Below are positions 8,284 through 17,066 of a DNA stretch of 64,000 nt, piece by piece; the stretch's first letter is position 1, and each line of letters begins with the position of its first letter. The stretch is from F23-D06 sp947165685 (GTDB lineage Bacteria; Bacteroidota; Bacteroidia; Bacteroidales; WCHB1-69). The DNA lies in assembly GCA_947165685.1 (NCBI GenBank), contig CAMVBK010000003.1, positions 1 through 64,000 of the forward strand, read 5' to 3'. The position numbers and the translations under genes were made by a program. The notes beneath the pieces were generated by a model, which saw nothing but the letters and a program-made list of their open reading frames with translations, ran no database searches and was not told the DNA's origin.

Positions 8284-8797
8284 ATGCTCACTTACATCTC
8301 CAACTCCGCCCACTGCTCCCACGGTCCTCGCTCGAGTGGCCGCCGTAAAGTACACCATCTGGATCGGCACCGCTGACATCAAGGACCTCTACGTGGAGGT
8401 GGGTAAGGAGAAGAAGCCGTTTCTCGCGCTCATCGCACAGCTGATACGGCGTGGTGTTGAGGTTCGTCTCATTCATGCGAAAGAGCCAGGTCCGAACTTC
8501 CGAGAGGACTTCGACAAGTACCCGTCGTTAGCGACAGGGTTAGAGCGGGTGCTCTGTCCACGTGTCCACTTTAAGATGCTAGTCTTCGACGGCAGCACAG
8601 TCTATATCGGCAGCGCGAACCTCACCGGCGCTGGTATCGGTATGAAATCCGATGGCAAGCGAAACTTCGAGGCGGGCATCCTCACCGACGACCCCGAAAT
8701 CGTGGAGCAGGCGATGAACCAGTTCGACGACGTGTGGATTGGCAAACACTGCAAAGCCTGCAAACGGCGGGAGTTCTGTGCGGATCCGATAGTGTGA
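8284..8797 (+). pseudogene. PLD-like nuclease, copy 1, frameshifted near the start
   Basis: This is homologous to the intact single-HKD phospholipase-D-like genes at 18824 and 27980. The ATG at 8284 aligns with their starts, but an extra base within the first 40-50 nucleotides (around 8320-8330) throws that ATG out of frame with the rest. Downstream the frame is intact and keeps HFKMLVFDG (His, Lys, Asp of the HKD motif), GSANLTGAG and the C-terminal cysteine cluster HCKACKRREFC. In that frame the only ATG-like start is a TTG inside the promoter's -7 box (8253-8260), though a GTG at about 8334 could serve. Either the gene is inactive or it makes an N-terminally shortened protein. Unlike copies 2 and 3 it has no ATPase partner upstream. 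Confidence 0.65.
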
Positions 8798-8814
8798 TTT
8801 TTGCGGTCGCGGTA

Positions 8815-8848
8815 TGCCACACATTGGCACACCCATGCCCTATCTTTG
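8815..8848 (+). promoter_or_regulatory. Composite promoter upstream of rtcB
   Basis: TGCCAC, ACAT, TGGCACA, nine bases, then the -7 box TATCTTTG. The inverted repeat TGCCA-N5-TGGCA is perfect. A second -7 box (TATCTTTG, 8875-8882) without the repeat lies 20 bases before the rtcB start, so rtcB probably has two promoters, one of them regulated. Confidence 0.75.
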
Positions 8849-8901
8849 CCGGCTCAACATTATCAAACAATTGTTATCTTTGCACAAATTCCTATTCAAA
8901 A

Positions 8902-10164
8902 ATGAAAACCATTCCCAATCACAACGCTAAAATCTTCACGGACAACATAGAGGAGTTAGCGCTTGAACAAATTCAGCGCCTGCTTTCCGTCAAGGTGTTC
9001 GCCGACTGCAAAATCCGTATAATGCCCGATGTGCATGCCGGCGCGGGCTGCGTGATCGGTTTTACGGGCAACTTGGGCGACAAAGTGATCCCCAACATTG
9101 TGGGAGTTGACATCGGCTGCGGCATCCTCGTGCAACCGCTCGAAGTGCCGGAATCAATTGATTTCCACGCGCTCAACAACTTCATCCTGAAGGCCATACC
9201 GTCGGGGCGCGACTTCCGCAGTGACCAATACCTGCCGCTGCCCCACAAGTATATGGAGGTCTATTCCGAGGCCAAAGCCATTATTCGTGAGCTGTACTGC
9301 TACAGACTTCTCAAGGAGAGCAAACGTTTGGATAAATCTATCGGCTCCCTGGGCGGTGGCAACCATTTCATTGAGCTCGACCGCGATGAACAGGGGAAAT
9401 GGTATCTGGTAATTCACACGGGAAGCCGCAACCTGGGCAAACAGGTGGCCGACCTGTACCAAAAGGAGGCGCGGAAACTGCTTTCGGGGTGGGACAAGGT
9501 GATGGAACAACAGAAACGAATCATAGAGGAATACAAAAGCCAAGGCCGGAGAAAGGAAATTCAGGCCGCCATTGCCAAACTGCACTCCGATTTCAAGATG
9601 CAGACCCCGCCTGTGCCGCCCGACCTCTGTTATTTGGAGGGCGAGCCGCGCAACGAGTACCTGCACGACATGCGGCTTTGCCAGCGTTGGGCGCGCCTCA
9701 ACCGCAGACTGATTGCCGACCTGATCACAGACTTCCTTGAGGAAAAACATTCCGCTTGCGGAGTTGCTGACGGTGCTTTTGAAAGCGTACACAACTATAT
9801 CAGTGACGACAACCTGATCCGAAAAGGTGCCATCTCTGCCAAAGCTGGCGAACGGTGCATCATTCCGCTCAACATGCGCGACGGCTCGCTCATCTGCATC
9901 GGCAAAGGCAACGCCGACTGGAACTGCTCAGCGCCGCACGGGGCGGGGCGTGCGATGAGCCGGGCGAAGGCGTTCAAGGAACTGCGGATGGAAGACTTCA
10001 AAAGCTCGATGGAAGGCATCTACAGCGAAACCGTGACCAACGACACCCTTGATGAAGCCCCTATGGCGTATAAGCCTAAGGATGAGATTCTTGCCAACAT
10101 ACAGGACACGGTAAGCGTGGAGAATATCATCAAACCCGTATTCAATTTCAAAGCCGCCGAATAA
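8902..10164 (+). CDS. rtcB: RtcB-type RNA-splicing ligase
   Basis: A 420-residue GTP- and Mn-dependent RNA ligase that joins 2',3'-cyclic phosphate or 3'-phosphate ends to 5'-OH ends. Diagnostic motifs are present: PDVHAGAGCVIG at 42-53 (metal-binding Asp and Cys), GVDIGCG at 68-74, GGGNHFIEL at about 152-160, HTGSRNLG at about 171 and PHGAGR at about 344-349, whose His is the guanylylated residue. Length is close to the 408 residues of the E. coli enzyme. I start at 8902 because both promoters lie upstream of it. No RtcA, RtcR or archease gene is nearby; the control region instead carries the shared inverted-repeat promoter. It probably repairs RNA cleaved during stress or by toxins. Confidence 0.95.
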   Translation: MKTIPNHNAKIFTDNIEELALEQIQRLLSVKVFADCKIRIMPDVHAGAGCVIGFTGNLGDKVIPNIVGVDIGCGILVQPLEVPESIDFHALNNFILKAIPSGRDFRSDQYLPLPHKYMEVYSEAKAIIRELYCYRLLKESKRLDKSIGSLGGGNHFIELDRDEQGKWYLVIHTGSRNLGKQVADLYQKEARKLLSGWDKVMEQQKRIIEEYKSQGRRKEIQAAIAKLHSDFKMQTPPVPPDLCYLEGEPRNEYLHDMRLCQRWARLNRRLIADLITDFLEEKHSACGVADGAFESVHNYISDDNLIRKGAISAKAGERCIIPLNMRDGSLICIGKGNADWNCSAPHGAGRAMSRAKAFKELRMEDFKSSMEGIYSETVTNDTLDEAPMAYKPKDEILANIQDTVSVENIIKPVFNFKAAE

Positions 10165-10373
10165 AACCATTTGCTCAAGAAACAGAAAAACCGACGGGAA
10201 CTGGTTCTGCGAACAAACCGACAATACCTGTAGGAGAAACCGCAACATTGCGAGCGGCAGGAGATTCCGCTTGACGCTTTGCAATGATGGGGAACCGGGC
10301 AGTAAAAGAGAAATATTGTAATTTTGCACTTCAAATTCATTTTAAAGATCAGAACAACTAAAAGTAAGACATC
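10165..10373. other. Spacer between rtcB and the ADP-ribosylglycohydrolase
   Basis: No gene or strong structure is seen apart from the -7 box TAATTTTG near 10318-10325. Confidence 0.5.
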
Positions 10374-11183
10374 ATGTTAGGAGCAATAATAGGAGACACC
10401 GTCGGATCGATATACGAATTCGACAACATCAAAACCACCGATTTCCCTCTGTTTTCGGAGAGAAGTGAATTCACTGATGATTCCATTATGAGTTTCGCGG
10501 TGGCCGACTGGCTGTTGCGCGACGAGCACCACACCCACAAGGAGCTGGAGGCCTCGATGGTGCGTTTTGCACACGAATATCCCAATCCTCTCGGCGGCTA
10601 CGGCGGGTCGTTCTACCGGTGGCTGTTCAGCGGGCGCGAGCGCGTGCCCTACAACTCGTGGGGCAACGGCTCGGCGATGCGGGTGAGTGCCGTGGGCTGG
10701 GCGTTCGGCACGCTGGAGGAGACCTTGCGGGTGGCGGAGATCTCTGCCGCCATCACCCACAACCACCCGGAGGGCATCAAAGGGGCGCAGGCCGTGGCCG
10801 CGGCCATCTTCTTGGCCAGGAGCGGCAAGACCAAAGCGGAGATCAAGGAGTATGTGGAAACGCATTTCGGCTACGACCTGAGCCGCACCTGCGATGAGAT
10901 CCGTCCCGGGTACACGTTTCAGGAGAGTTGTCAGGGCACGGTGCCGGAAGCCATCATCGCCTTCCTCGACAGCACAGATTTCGAGAGTGCCATCCGCTTA
11001 GCCGTCTCGCTCGGCGGCGACAGCGACACCCTGGCCTGCATCACCGGCGGCCTCGCCGAAGCCTACTACCAAGAGATCCCCGAAGAAATCGTAAAGGAGA
11101 TGTGGTCCCGCCTGCCAGATGAGTTCCGCGAGATTTTGCGGGAGATGAAGGGGAGGTTTAGGTGTTCGTTGGGGGATTTGTAG
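10374..11183 (+). CDS. ADP-ribosylglycohydrolase family protein
   Basis: A 269-residue DraG/ARH-type hydrolase that would remove ADP-ribose from proteins, nucleic acid or small molecules. Seen: GDTVGSIYEF near the N-terminus, TDDSIMSFAVADWL at about 35-48 (metal-binding Thr-Asp-Asp) and GGDSDTLACITGGLAEAYY near residue 210 (second metal site). The length is typical. It follows rtcB by about 210 bases with its own -7 box (TAATTTTG near 10318), so it is a neighbour rather than a strict operon partner. A 20-codon relic matching its C-terminus (FREILREM...) lies at 17458, so another copy once existed in the region. Confidence 0.92.
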   Translation: MLGAIIGDTVGSIYEFDNIKTTDFPLFSERSEFTDDSIMSFAVADWLLRDEHHTHKELEASMVRFAHEYPNPLGGYGGSFYRWLFSGRERVPYNSWGNGSAMRVSAVGWAFGTLEETLRVAEISAAITHNHPEGIKGAQAVAAAIFLARSGKTKAEIKEYVETHFGYDLSRTCDEIRPGYTFQESCQGTVPEAIIAFLDSTDFESAIRLAVSLGGDSDTLACITGGLAEAYYQEIPEEIVKEMWSRLPDEFREILREMKGRFRCSLGDL

Positions 11184-11252
11184 ATTTTTTTTGCGAAAGG
11201 GAAGGAGTGAAAGGAAAATAATGTAGTTTTGCGGCGGAGAAAATGATATTAT

Positions 11253-13145
11253 ATGGCTTGGATTGATAAAAACTTAGAAACATACCTTCAAAAACAATTT
11301 CCTGAAAGAATTGTGAAAGGTTATTATGACAAGGGGACGTGGCAAAAAAACAGGTATATTCAGATAAGTACCGTATTGAAAGAAGATATGGACATACATT
11401 ACGAGCTATACCAGAATCACGTGGAATTACACTTGGAAGGAAAATACCATAATGCAGAAAATCAAGAATTCGTGAATCAATTACATCAACAAAGTGCCGG
11501 AATACCATCGCTTTCTTGGTCGCCTTGGCAGGGGAAAGAACAATTTCGTTGCCAAATAGATATGCCTGTCAATTCTTGGGGAGAAGTGAAGGCTGCTTTC
11601 GATGCAATGGTTGAAATATTCGACCCAATTATTGAAACTGTTTTAAAACAAAAATCTATGCAAGAAAAAAATACATCATCCAAAAGTGATGAACAAAACA
11701 AAAACATTGATGCGGCAATTGTCCCAGTGGGAGAAGTATTAAACATAAGTAATCTTCGCATTCCCGAATACCAACGTCCATATCGTTGGAGTGAAAAGAA
11801 TGTACGACAACTACTTGAAGATATTCTTGAAAGTAAAAATGCGGGGAAAAAAAGCTATCGAATAGGGAGTGTGATTCTATACAACAATAAAGAGACTCTT
11901 GATATTGTTGATGGGCAACAACGACTGACAACTTTGTTCATTTTAGTAAAAGCATGTAAAGAAAAGATTCCAAACTCTTTGACATATAATCATATTGATT
12001 CCGTAACAAACATCAAGAATAATTATTCTTTTATTCAATTATGGTTGGATGAGAATTGCAAAGAAAACAATAGAGAATATCTAAAATACATCAAGGAATC
12101 TTGTGAATTTGTAAAGATTATAGTTAACGATTTATCTGAAGCATTTCAAATGTTTGATTCTCAAAATGGAAGAGGCAAAGAGCTTGAGGCATATAATTTA
12201 TTGAAAGCATATCATATTCGTGCTATGGAACAAGAAAGCAGAGAGGATAAAATTAATTGCGACAAACGTTGGGAGAATGCTACACAATATGATGCCACTC
12301 CAAAAATTGACAATGATTCCAACATTGACGTATTGAAACAATTGTTTGATGAACAATTGTATAGAAGTCGTATATGGTCTCGGAAGGAAAAGGCTGGAGA
12401 ATTTTCAAAAAAAGAAATAGAAGAATTCAAAGGGTTTACCATTGACAAAAACCATCCGGCAATGTTCCCATATCAGAATCCCCAACTATTGCAGTATTTG
12501 ACCGCCAAATTTTATAAAAATGTTCTATCAGGCACTGTTGCTACCCAAAATCGCTTTATTAGTGGTGACAATGAAAACATTGACCCTTTTGTGAATATCA
12601 ACCAACAAATTGTGAACGGCAAACCATTCTTTGACTTTATTGAAACATACGTTGAAGTTTACAAACGAATGTTTATTGATATTGGAACATACCAATTGAG
12701 CGAATTCAAGGAATTTTATTATTCTTTTTGCCTAAACTATGGTGATGATAAAGAACATCGCACACAAGAAGGAGCATTCAAACCAAAGTATCCAGCAACA
12801 AGAGATGGTGATACATATTTGAGAGAAGCATACAAATCTTTGTCTTTTGTCTTGTTTGATAAGTTTGGAGAAGTCGGACTCAACAGATACTGCAAAATAC
12901 TATACCGCTTAATTTACTATTCCCGATTAGAAAAACCAGCTATTAAATACAAATTTGTTGAAGCATTACCTAGCAAGTACTTTAAAATTATTCTTGAAGC
13001 AAAAGATTTCGCAGATCTGACAGAATTAAGCAAATACCTGCCTCATAATGAAATTGAATATAATGAAGATAAAAACAGAAAGATACCTGAAGCCATTTGG
13101 AAATTTATTACAAAGGGAGAATTTATAATAAACATTGAGAAATAG
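11253..13145 (+). CDS. DUF262 protein with an N-terminal accessory domain (pair 1, protein A)
   Basis: A 630-residue protein. Residues 1-135 form a domain with DIHYELYQNHVELHLEGK and EIFDPIIETVL that also occurs at the N-terminus of the protein at 31509. A polar linker (about 135-155) leads to a DUF262 domain with IPEYQRPYRW at about 170 and DIVDGQQRLTTL at about 218; this ParB-like motif is the NTP-binding or hydrolysing part of GmrSD-type type IV restriction enzymes. The DUF1524 HNH nuclease is absent; the C-terminal 350 residues are helical and unassigned. The next gene starts four bases after the stop and does carry the nuclease, so the two are probably one system. The gene is AT-rich next to its GC-richer neighbours, suggesting transfer. 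Promoter -7 box TAGTTTTG near 11225. Confidence 0.85.
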   Translation: MAWIDKNLETYLQKQFPERIVKGYYDKGTWQKNRYIQISTVLKEDMDIHYELYQNHVELHLEGKYHNAENQEFVNQLHQQSAGIPSLSWSPWQGKEQFRCQIDMPVNSWGEVKAAFDAMVEIFDPIIETVLKQKSMQEKNTSSKSDEQNKNIDAAIVPVGEVLNISNLRIPEYQRPYRWSEKNVRQLLEDILESKNAGKKSYRIGSVILYNNKETLDIVDGQQRLTTLFILVKACKEKIPNSLTYNHIDSVTNIKNNYSFIQLWLDENCKENNREYLKYIKESCEFVKIIVNDLSEAFQMFDSQNGRGKELEAYNLLKAYHIRAMEQESREDKINCDKRWENATQYDATPKIDNDSNIDVLKQLFDEQLYRSRIWSRKEKAGEFSKKEIEEFKGFTIDKNHPAMFPYQNPQLLQYLTAKFYKNVLSGTVATQNRFISGDNENIDPFVNINQQIVNGKPFFDFIETYVEVYKRMFIDIGTYQLSEFKEFYYSFCLNYGDDKEHRTQEGAFKPKYPATRDGDTYLREAYKSLSFVLFDKFGEVGLNRYCKILYRLIYYSRLEKPAIKYKFVEALPSKYFKIILEAKDFADLTELSKYLPHNEIEYNEDKNRKIPEAIWKFITKGEFIINIEK

Positions 13146-13148
13146 AAT

Positions 13149-15128
13149 ATGGAAACAACTAATTTAGAAAAAAGCATAAAAGAAATATTTGATGGACAAT
13201 ACAAATACATTGTACCTTTATACCAACGTAATTTTGCATGGAGGCAGGAGCACATTGAACAACTTCTTCAAGATGTTTATGAAGCCTATAAAAATAAAGA
13301 GGGTAATTACTTTATTGGAAGTCTCATTGTTTTAAAGCGTTCAAACGGTGATCTTGAAGTGATTGATGGTCAACAAAGATTGACTGCCCTGTCTCTTATT
13401 ACCAAAATCATGGGCATTAATAAAGAACCGCGACTATATTATGACGCCAGACCTGAAGTTGAAGAGTTTTTTAAGGCATTCTACAAATCAGAAAAAGCAG
13501 AGTGTCACATAGATTACCCTCAGACATTTCATTTAAGGAATGCCATCGATTTTATTAAAGAGGCAAAATTGGATTCAAAAGAAAACTGTAAAACAATAGA
13601 TACTGTTGAAGAAGGTTTTAGAAGTTATTTTGCAAACAATGTGATTCTTGTTCATGTAGAAATACCCCAAGACACCGATGTGGCATCATATTTTGAAATT
13701 ATGAATAACCGAGGTGAGCAATTGCAGAAACACGAGATTTTAAAATCTTTAATGATGAGCAAATTAGACGACAATAAACAACGTAAAGAATTTGCTTTGA
13801 TTTGGGATGCTTGCTCGCAAATGGACATCCCTATACAAAAATCGTTCAAAGCTGGCGATAAAGATTCTATAGGGACTAGGAACCATTATTTTGATGATAG
13901 TTATGATGGTTTTAGTTTTGCGAAATTAGCAGAAGCCTCAACATCTTCTAATTTAAAAAGTTCTCAAAATAGTAATAAAGGAGGCCTTTCTATTGATGCT
14001 ATAATAGATAATAGTGAAACTATTGAATCTTTGTTTAATGACCTTGCGGATGATGATGATGAATATGAAACAGAGTCCCAATATAAATCAATCATTGATT
14101 TTCCAAATTTTCTGATGCAAGTTTTCAAAGTAATGTTTCCCGACAAAGATATTCCCTTAAATGAAAAGTTTTTACTTTTAAAATACAAAGAATTAGAGGA
14201 AGAAGTCAAGCCAGAGGGATTTATTAAAAAACTGTTATTCTGTCGCACGGTTTTTGATCGATATATAGTAAAGACCACAGTTGACGATAAAGATACTGAT
14301 GATGGTGAAAAATGGGCATTAATTAAGCCTAAGAAATATGAAAAAAATTGGAAATTCATTGATACATTCGGAAAAGACGAGGCTGGTAAAACGACAAAAG
14401 AGCAGAATCGTATAGTCAAGGCATTATCCATGTTACAAGTTACATTTAGAACAAGGATTTACAAAAATTGGTTATATGAAGTGTTAAAGTGGTTTGATAG
14501 TGAAAGTGAAAAGAAATCAATTGATGTTATTTTTGGCGATTATATTACGAAATTAGATAACATTATTCTCGGTTATTACGATGAACTTTGTGAAAAAATA
14601 GCTAAAGAAAAAAGTAAAAAAGACAGTGAACTAGGATTATATTATAAATTGGATGACAGTAACCATCTGACTAAAGACAATTCATACTCAAAAGGAACAG
14701 ATACTCCTCATCTTCTTTTCAACTTTATTGATTATCTATATTGGGTTGACAGTCAAAGCGAAAGGTCAGTGCTTACTATACCTTCAAAAATCGAACCTTT
14801 TGAATTCAAATATTGGAATTCTGTAGAGCATCATTTAGCACAACAATATGCAAAAGAAACTGATAAAGACAATTATAATAACTATATTGACAATTTAGGA
14901 AATCTCTGCCTGATAAGCAAAAATGCAAATTCAAGATTAAACGACAGATCTGTACAAGAAAAAATAGAAAGAAGCACTGGAAATATGGGCGCTAACAGAC
15001 AAATTATGTATAATAAAACTAAAGATGCTGATGGAACCTATACATGGAATAAAGACAAAATAAAAAAACACTATAATGAACTTCTGGAATTGTTATCTAA
15101 AAGAAAGGGTATTTTAGGATTAACATAG
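13149..15128 (+). CDS. DUF262-DUF1524 protein, GmrSD-like nuclease (pair 1, protein B)
   Basis: A 659-residue protein with DUF262 at the N-terminus (VPLYQRNFAW at about 21-30, VIDGQQRLTAL at about 73) and a C-terminal DUF1524 HNH domain: NSVEHHLAQQ at about 556-565, then NLGNLCLISKNANSRLND. In GmrSD enzymes DUF262 couples nucleotide hydrolysis to DUF1524 cleavage of modified DNA such as glucosylated hydroxymethylcytosine. Here protein A supplies a second DUF262 chain without nuclease. The middle segment (KDSIGTRNHYFDDSYDG to DDDDEYETES) is low-complexity and acidic. It is AT-rich like protein A and translated from the same message. Phage or foreign-DNA defence is the most likely role (inference from family). 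Confidence 0.9.
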   Translation: METTNLEKSIKEIFDGQYKYIVPLYQRNFAWRQEHIEQLLQDVYEAYKNKEGNYFIGSLIVLKRSNGDLEVIDGQQRLTALSLITKIMGINKEPRLYYDARPEVEEFFKAFYKSEKAECHIDYPQTFHLRNAIDFIKEAKLDSKENCKTIDTVEEGFRSYFANNVILVHVEIPQDTDVASYFEIMNNRGEQLQKHEILKSLMMSKLDDNKQRKEFALIWDACSQMDIPIQKSFKAGDKDSIGTRNHYFDDSYDGFSFAKLAEASTSSNLKSSQNSNKGGLSIDAIIDNSETIESLFNDLADDDDEYETESQYKSIIDFPNFLMQVFKVMFPDKDIPLNEKFLLLKYKELEEEVKPEGFIKKLLFCRTVFDRYIVKTTVDDKDTDDGEKWALIKPKKYEKNWKFIDTFGKDEAGKTTKEQNRIVKALSMLQVTFRTRIYKNWLYEVLKWFDSESEKKSIDVIFGDYITKLDNIILGYYDELCEKIAKEKSKKDSELGLYYKLDDSNHLTKDNSYSKGTDTPHLLFNFIDYLYWVDSQSERSVLTIPSKIEPFEFKYWNSVEHHLAQQYAKETDKDNYNNYIDNLGNLCLISKNANSRLNDRSVQEKIERSTGNMGANRQIMYNKTKDADGTYTWNKDKIKKHYNELLELLSKRKGILGLT

Positions 15129-15133
15129 GAATA

Positions 15134-15308
15134 GAAACCCTTAACCCTTTCCACACCTTTCCCCGCACACCTAACGGCGTGCGCATTTTCCTCGTACCCG
15201 CACCATTCAACCAAGCCCTGCACCCCTGACGTGGTGCGGCTGCTGGCGGGACGTGCTTCCCAATGACGGCGGATGATTCGCAGCAGGCAGGCCGTAGGTC
15301 TGCGGGCA
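15134..15308. repeat. REP-like interspersed repeat, copy 1
   Basis: It begins GAAACCCTTAACCCTTTCC, contains CCCCGCACACCTAACGGCG and TGGCGGGACGTGCTTCCC, and ends CAGGCCGTAGGTCTGCGGG. Related copies are at 16338-16482 and 23639-23777. This copy leads directly into the composite promoter of the ATPase at 15371. Confidence 0.7.
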
Positions 15309-15315
15309 CCTACAA

Positions 15316-15349
15316 TGCCACGAACCGGCACAGCCCTGTCCTATCTTTG
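15316..15349 (+). promoter_or_regulatory. Composite promoter of the ATPase at 15371
   Basis: TGCCAC, GAAC, CGGCACA, nine bases, then TATCTTTG (15342-15349). The leader CCGCATCAAAAAC is almost the same as that of the genes at 16545 and 25083. Confidence 0.75.
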
Positions 15350-15370
15350 CCGCATCAAAAACAAACGACT

Positions 15371-16312
15371 ATGATCTATCTCGAATCATTTAAGTTTCCC
15401 ACTTGGGAAGATGAGGACCAGTTTTTATGTTCCTATTATAGCACAACAAACGCCCAGCGGGAGGCATATTTCCATAAAGAACTCTCAGGCAATTATCCCT
15501 TTGGTGTTCTGTCGGACCACAGTCTCAGGTCCCTTGATTTTACCCCCATCACCATCTTGTATGGCGGCAACGGGAGCGGGAAATCTACCGCCCTCAACGT
15601 GATTTCCGAAGTGTTGGGCATCAAACGGAATGCTGCCTACAACACCACAGTGATGATGGAACGCTATGGCAAACTGTGTAACTTCACCGTTAGTCCCGAA
15701 TGGAAAGCAGAACATCCAGCGGCCCAACTTTCGGAATTTTCCAAGATGATAACCAGCGACGACATCTTCAAAAACATCCTTCGGTCAAGAGACAAAAACG
15801 AAATCAAAACAGCCAAAAGCCGTATTCTGAGAGATGAAATCTTGGATGTGAAATACCATCAAGACTATCCGCGTCATATTAATTTTGCCACCAATGAAGG
15901 TGTCGAAGAGATAAAAAAGATCGGAAGGTATAAGAAACAGAGTGTGGTGCAGTCGCTGTCAGACGAATTGGGTACCTTGGAGCAGGGATATTCCAACGGA
16001 GAAAACGGCCTGCGGTATCTGATGACGGAAATCGAGGAAGATGGTCTGTATCTCTTGGACGAGCCCGAAAACAGTATGTCGTGCAAATTCCAGCAAAGTC
16101 TTGCCAAAGTCATCCACTTTTCCGCTATGCGTTGCGGTGCCCAGTTCGTCATCGCCACGCACTCCCCGTTCCTCTTGGCAATGCCGGATGCCAAAATCTA
16201 CAACCTTGATGCCGACCCCGTGAATCTGGCCAAGTGGTACGAGTTGGAAAACATGCGCATCTATTTCGAATTGTTCCACTCTGCCGCCGACCTGTTCAAC
16301 ACACGGAAATAG
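15371..16312 (+). CDS. AAA ATPase of the ABC/SMC-like AAA_15/AAA_21 type
   Basis: A 313-residue predicted ATPase. Walker A YGGNGSGKST lies at about 60-69, an ABC-like signature region around SNGENGLRYL near 205, Walker B LYLLDEPENSMS at about 225-236 and the switch His in ATHSPFLLAMP at about 260. The single ATPase domain lacks the TOPRIM nuclease of OLD proteins. I start at 15371 because the promoter ends at 15349. It is framed by REP-like repeats on both sides (15134 and 16338), which makes it look like a cassette. The partner and substrate are unknown. Confidence 0.85.
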   Translation: MIYLESFKFPTWEDEDQFLCSYYSTTNAQREAYFHKELSGNYPFGVLSDHSLRSLDFTPITILYGGNGSGKSTALNVISEVLGIKRNAAYNTTVMMERYGKLCNFTVSPEWKAEHPAAQLSEFSKMITSDDIFKNILRSRDKNEIKTAKSRILRDEILDVKYHQDYPRHINFATNEGVEEIKKIGRYKKQSVVQSLSDELGTLEQGYSNGENGLRYLMTEIEEDGLYLLDEPENSMSCKFQQSLAKVIHFSAMRCGAQFVIATHSPFLLAMPDAKIYNLDADPVNLAKWYELENMRIYFELFHSAADLFNTRK

Positions 16313-16337
16313 GCCGTTCCACCAATCATCCCGCCCT

Positions 16338-16482
16338 CGCGCGGTTTCCGCGGGGTGAAACCCTTAACCCTTTTCATACCCTCCCCCTGCACTCCTGATA
16401 GGGCGCCTTGTCGCGTAAAGTCCCTGTTCACTGATCACTATTCACTGTTCACTTTCACAGGCAGGCCGTAGGTCTGCGGGCA
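16338..16482. repeat. REP-like interspersed repeat, copy 2
   Basis: It starts with the hairpin GCGGTTTCCGC, then GGGGTGAAACCCTTAACCC, and ends CAGGCCGTAGGTCTGCGGG. The middle is replaced by a TTCACTG-type tandem array (16424-16458). It leads into the composite promoter at 16489. Confidence 0.7.
16424..16458. repeat. Degenerate TTCACTG tandem array
   Basis: Five units of the form (T/A)TTCACT-G/ATCACTA lie inside REP-like copy 2. It is the same class of short array as at 811, 37705, 43811, 46170 and 54369. Confidence 0.65.
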
Positions 16483-16488
16483 TCACAA

Positions 16489-16522
16489 TGCCACAAACTG
16501 GCACACCCCTGCCCTATCTTTG
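16489..16522 (+). promoter_or_regulatory. Composite promoter of the gene at 16545
   Basis: TGCCAC, AAAC, TGGCACA, nine bases, then TATCTTTG (16515-16522). The inverted repeat TGCCA-N5-TGGCA is perfect. Confidence 0.75.
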
Positions 16523-16544
16523 CCGCATCAAAAACAGCAAAGAT

Positions 16545-17054
16545 ATGACCACCAAAACCATCATCATCCCCGTCGGTTTCAATGCCGAACAGTGCAAAAG
16601 AGGCATCCTGTCTTATTTCGCGGACGACATCACTACGGAATGGATGTCGGACCAAGACTTCGTGCAGCAATATCTGTATTGCCAGGAGGACGGCGATTAC
16701 GACCCGCCGTTGGAGGTGTGGCTGCTCGTGTGGGACTCGCCCGGCAAAATGATCAAATCGCCGAAAGGTGGATGCTCGTCGTTGTATGTGAAATGCCTGA
16801 CCGTCAGCGTGAATCTGGCTTGGTGCAAAAACCATCACAAAGGCCTTATCGTCCACGTCATCAAAGTGCTGCCGCCCGCTACCGGCGGAAAGTCTCCAAT
16901 CATCGAAGACCACTGGTTCGGGCACGTGGTGGACCACTTCTACATGATTGATTATCAGGAGGAAATGTCACACGCAGACCCAAATCTACCGTTCGGGGAG
17001 TTCCTGAACAGGATGGATGGGAAGATTGCGGAGATAATCAAAGGGAATCAATAA
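16545..17054 (+). CDS. Hypothetical protein, full-length copy
   Basis: A 169-residue protein of no family I recognise. It is soluble, with a central LEVWLLVWDSPGKM segment and a Cys/His-bearing stretch (NLAWCKNHHKGL). The start at 16545 follows the promoter -7 box by 22 bases. A second copy at 25083 is identical over long runs (for example FADDITTEWMSDQDFVQQ and the segment around 80-90) but loses its C-terminal third at a recombination junction. The next gene starts 12 bases downstream, so 16545 and 17067 form a two-gene operon under the shared regulated promoter. Confidence 0.75.
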   Translation: MTTKTIIIPVGFNAEQCKRGILSYFADDITTEWMSDQDFVQQYLYCQEDGDYDPPLEVWLLVWDSPGKMIKSPKGGCSSLYVKCLTVSVNLAWCKNHHKGLIVHVIKVLPPATGGKSPIIEDHWFGHVVDHFYMIDYQEEMSHADPNLPFGEFLNRMDGKIAEIIKGNQ

Positions 17055-17066
17055 CAGCGAAAAAGA

